Positions 63,237 through 64,000 of a DNA stretch of 64,000 bases are shown piece after piece. Location: the NCBI GenBank assembly GCA_051744345.1, contig JBNJCW010000002.1, forward strand, positions 1 through 64,000, read 5' to 3'. The notes below the pieces were generated by a model. The model was not told the DNA's origin and ran no database searches. It worked only from the letters and a program-made list of their open reading frames with translations. Both the position numbers and the translations under genes were made by a program. Position 1 is the first letter of the stretch, and each line of letters begins with the position of its first letter. This stretch comes from Halolacustris sp051744345. Its GTDB lineage: Bacteria; Actinomycetota; Humimicrobiia; Humimicrobiales; Humimicrobiaceae.

Positions 63237-64000
63237 ATGGAAAGAATATCAGTAAAAAAGATAAACAGCAGGTATTATCCGATCTTTTTCTTCCTTGCCA
63301 TACTTACAGTCTGGGAGATACTCACAAGGTCAGGGACATTCCCTCCCTTTATACTTCCTCCGCCCAGTACCATAGTGATAAGTCTGTTTAAGGATTTCAG
63401 GTCTATGCAGTTTGATATCCTGGTAACCTTGTATGAGGCATTTACCGGATTTACTATCGCAATAGTACTATCCTTTTTAATTGCTTTGCTAATGGATGCT
63501 GCACAGGGGGTTAAGAAGACTATCTATCCGCTGCTTATAATATCACAGACCATTCCGATTATAATAGTGGCTCCCCTCTTTATAATCTGGTTCGGTTACG
63601 GTTATACTCCAAAACTTATTATAGTTATACTGATATGCTTCTTCCCGGTTACAATTAGTCTCATGCAGTCGCTCTCAGGAGTTGACCATGAACTTATTGA
63701 CCTGTTAAGGTCCATGGGCTCGAGCAGGCTCCAAATATACAGGTATGTAAAGCTTCCTGCCTCTATGTCAGGGTTTTTCTCTGGATTAAAAATAGCTGCC
63801 ACTTACAGCATCATGGGAGCTACTATCGGAGAGTGGGTTGGGGGGAAGGATGGCCTGGGAGTGTATATGATAAGGGCAAAACAGTCATTTGCTACAGACA
63901 GGGTATTTGCAGCAATACTGGTTATAACTGTTCTGAGCATTCTGCTGCTTAAGTTTATAGAGGTCATTGAAAAAAAAGCTACGCCCTGGACAGTAAAAAC
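63237..64000 (+). CDS. ABC transporter permease, ThiX/SsuC type (partial)
   Basis: The frame begins with ATG four bases after the thiN stop and runs to the window end (254 codons). It has about six membrane helices and the EAA-loop string S-M-G-S-S-R-L-Q-I-Y-R-Y-V-K-L-P-A. It resembles permeases of the NMT1/SsuA importer class, which in thiamine operons import HMP or its precursors (ThiX). The binding protein and ATPase would lie beyond the edge. Confidence 0.9.
   Translation, partial: MERISVKKINSRYYPIFFFLAILTVWEILTRSGTFPPFILPPPSTIVISLFKDFRSMQFDILVTLYEAFTGFTIAIVLSFLIALLMDAAQGVKKTIYPLLIISQTIPIIIVAPLFIIWFGYGYTPKLIIVILICFFPVTISLMQSLSGVDHELIDLLRSMGSSRLQIYRYVKLPASMSGFFSGLKIAATYSIMGATIGEWVGGKDGLGVYMIRAKQSFATDRVFAAILVITVLSILLLKFIEVIEKKATPWTVK

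Overview
The window looks like chromosome of an AT-rich bacterium of Gram-positive type. Evidence: the primary sigma factor has an actinobacterial-style C-terminus, glycyl-tRNA synthetase is of the split alpha/beta kind, a surface protein ends in LPETG, membrane segment and basic tail, and recO, era, ybeY, a PgpH-type HD protein and phoH are clustered. I infer a low-GC, deep-branching Actinomycetota or a Firmicutes-like lineage; a marker-gene tree would settle it.

Region 1 (1-13.2 kb) is a stress and redox region: Hsp20, a PfpI/DJ-1 protein, a NarL-type response regulator and its likely membrane kinase, OsmC, a flavin reductase, a PAS kinase with a cysteine cluster, and a run of superoxide reductase, cupredoxin lipoprotein, Bcp peroxiredoxin and further lipoproteins. 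Four promoter regions, including one at 22.6 kb, share a CTGGYC-N4-GRCCAG dyad plus about 50 bp of similar downstream sequence, so they look like one regulon. Two other promoters share a 20-bp-spacer, MerR-like layout.

Region 2 (13.2-38.4 kb) is accessory DNA: DUF4143 ATPases, toxin-antitoxin pairs (BrnTA with a nonsense mutation in the toxin, PIN/UPF0175, Phd/RelE, a BrnT-like pair), IS1595-type elements and a MITE, pRiA4b ORF-3 and SEC-C proteins, a frameshifted DUF6880 gene, a recombinase remnant, an aldo/keto reductase and an MFS transporter. TypA lies inside it. The striking feature is a series of same-direction sites that begin with TGGCTCCCC, the last nine bases of the tRNA-Asn gene at 38372-38446, and then carry a conserved TTCGAAC arm. 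Near the tRNA they cut the DNA into small units (0.66-2.2 kb), three of which end 2-8 bases after a stop codon. I read this as stacked, integrase-less elements inserted one after another at the tRNA 3' end, with displaced copies decaying as they move away.

Region 3 (38.4-58.7 kb) is a dense minus-strand core: rpoD, dnaG, ppdK, glyS, glyQ, a J-domain protein, recO, deoC, era, ybeY, pgpH-like, phoH, a HIT gene, mtaB, rsmE, dnaJ and hrcA. Region 4 (58.7-64 kb) is a plus-strand thiamine operon under a TPP riboswitch with a terminator: thiD, tenA, surE, thiM, thiE, thiN and an ABC permease cut by the window edge. It holds ThiE and ThiN but no ThiL, so SurE is a plausible thiamine-phosphate phosphatase linking the two.
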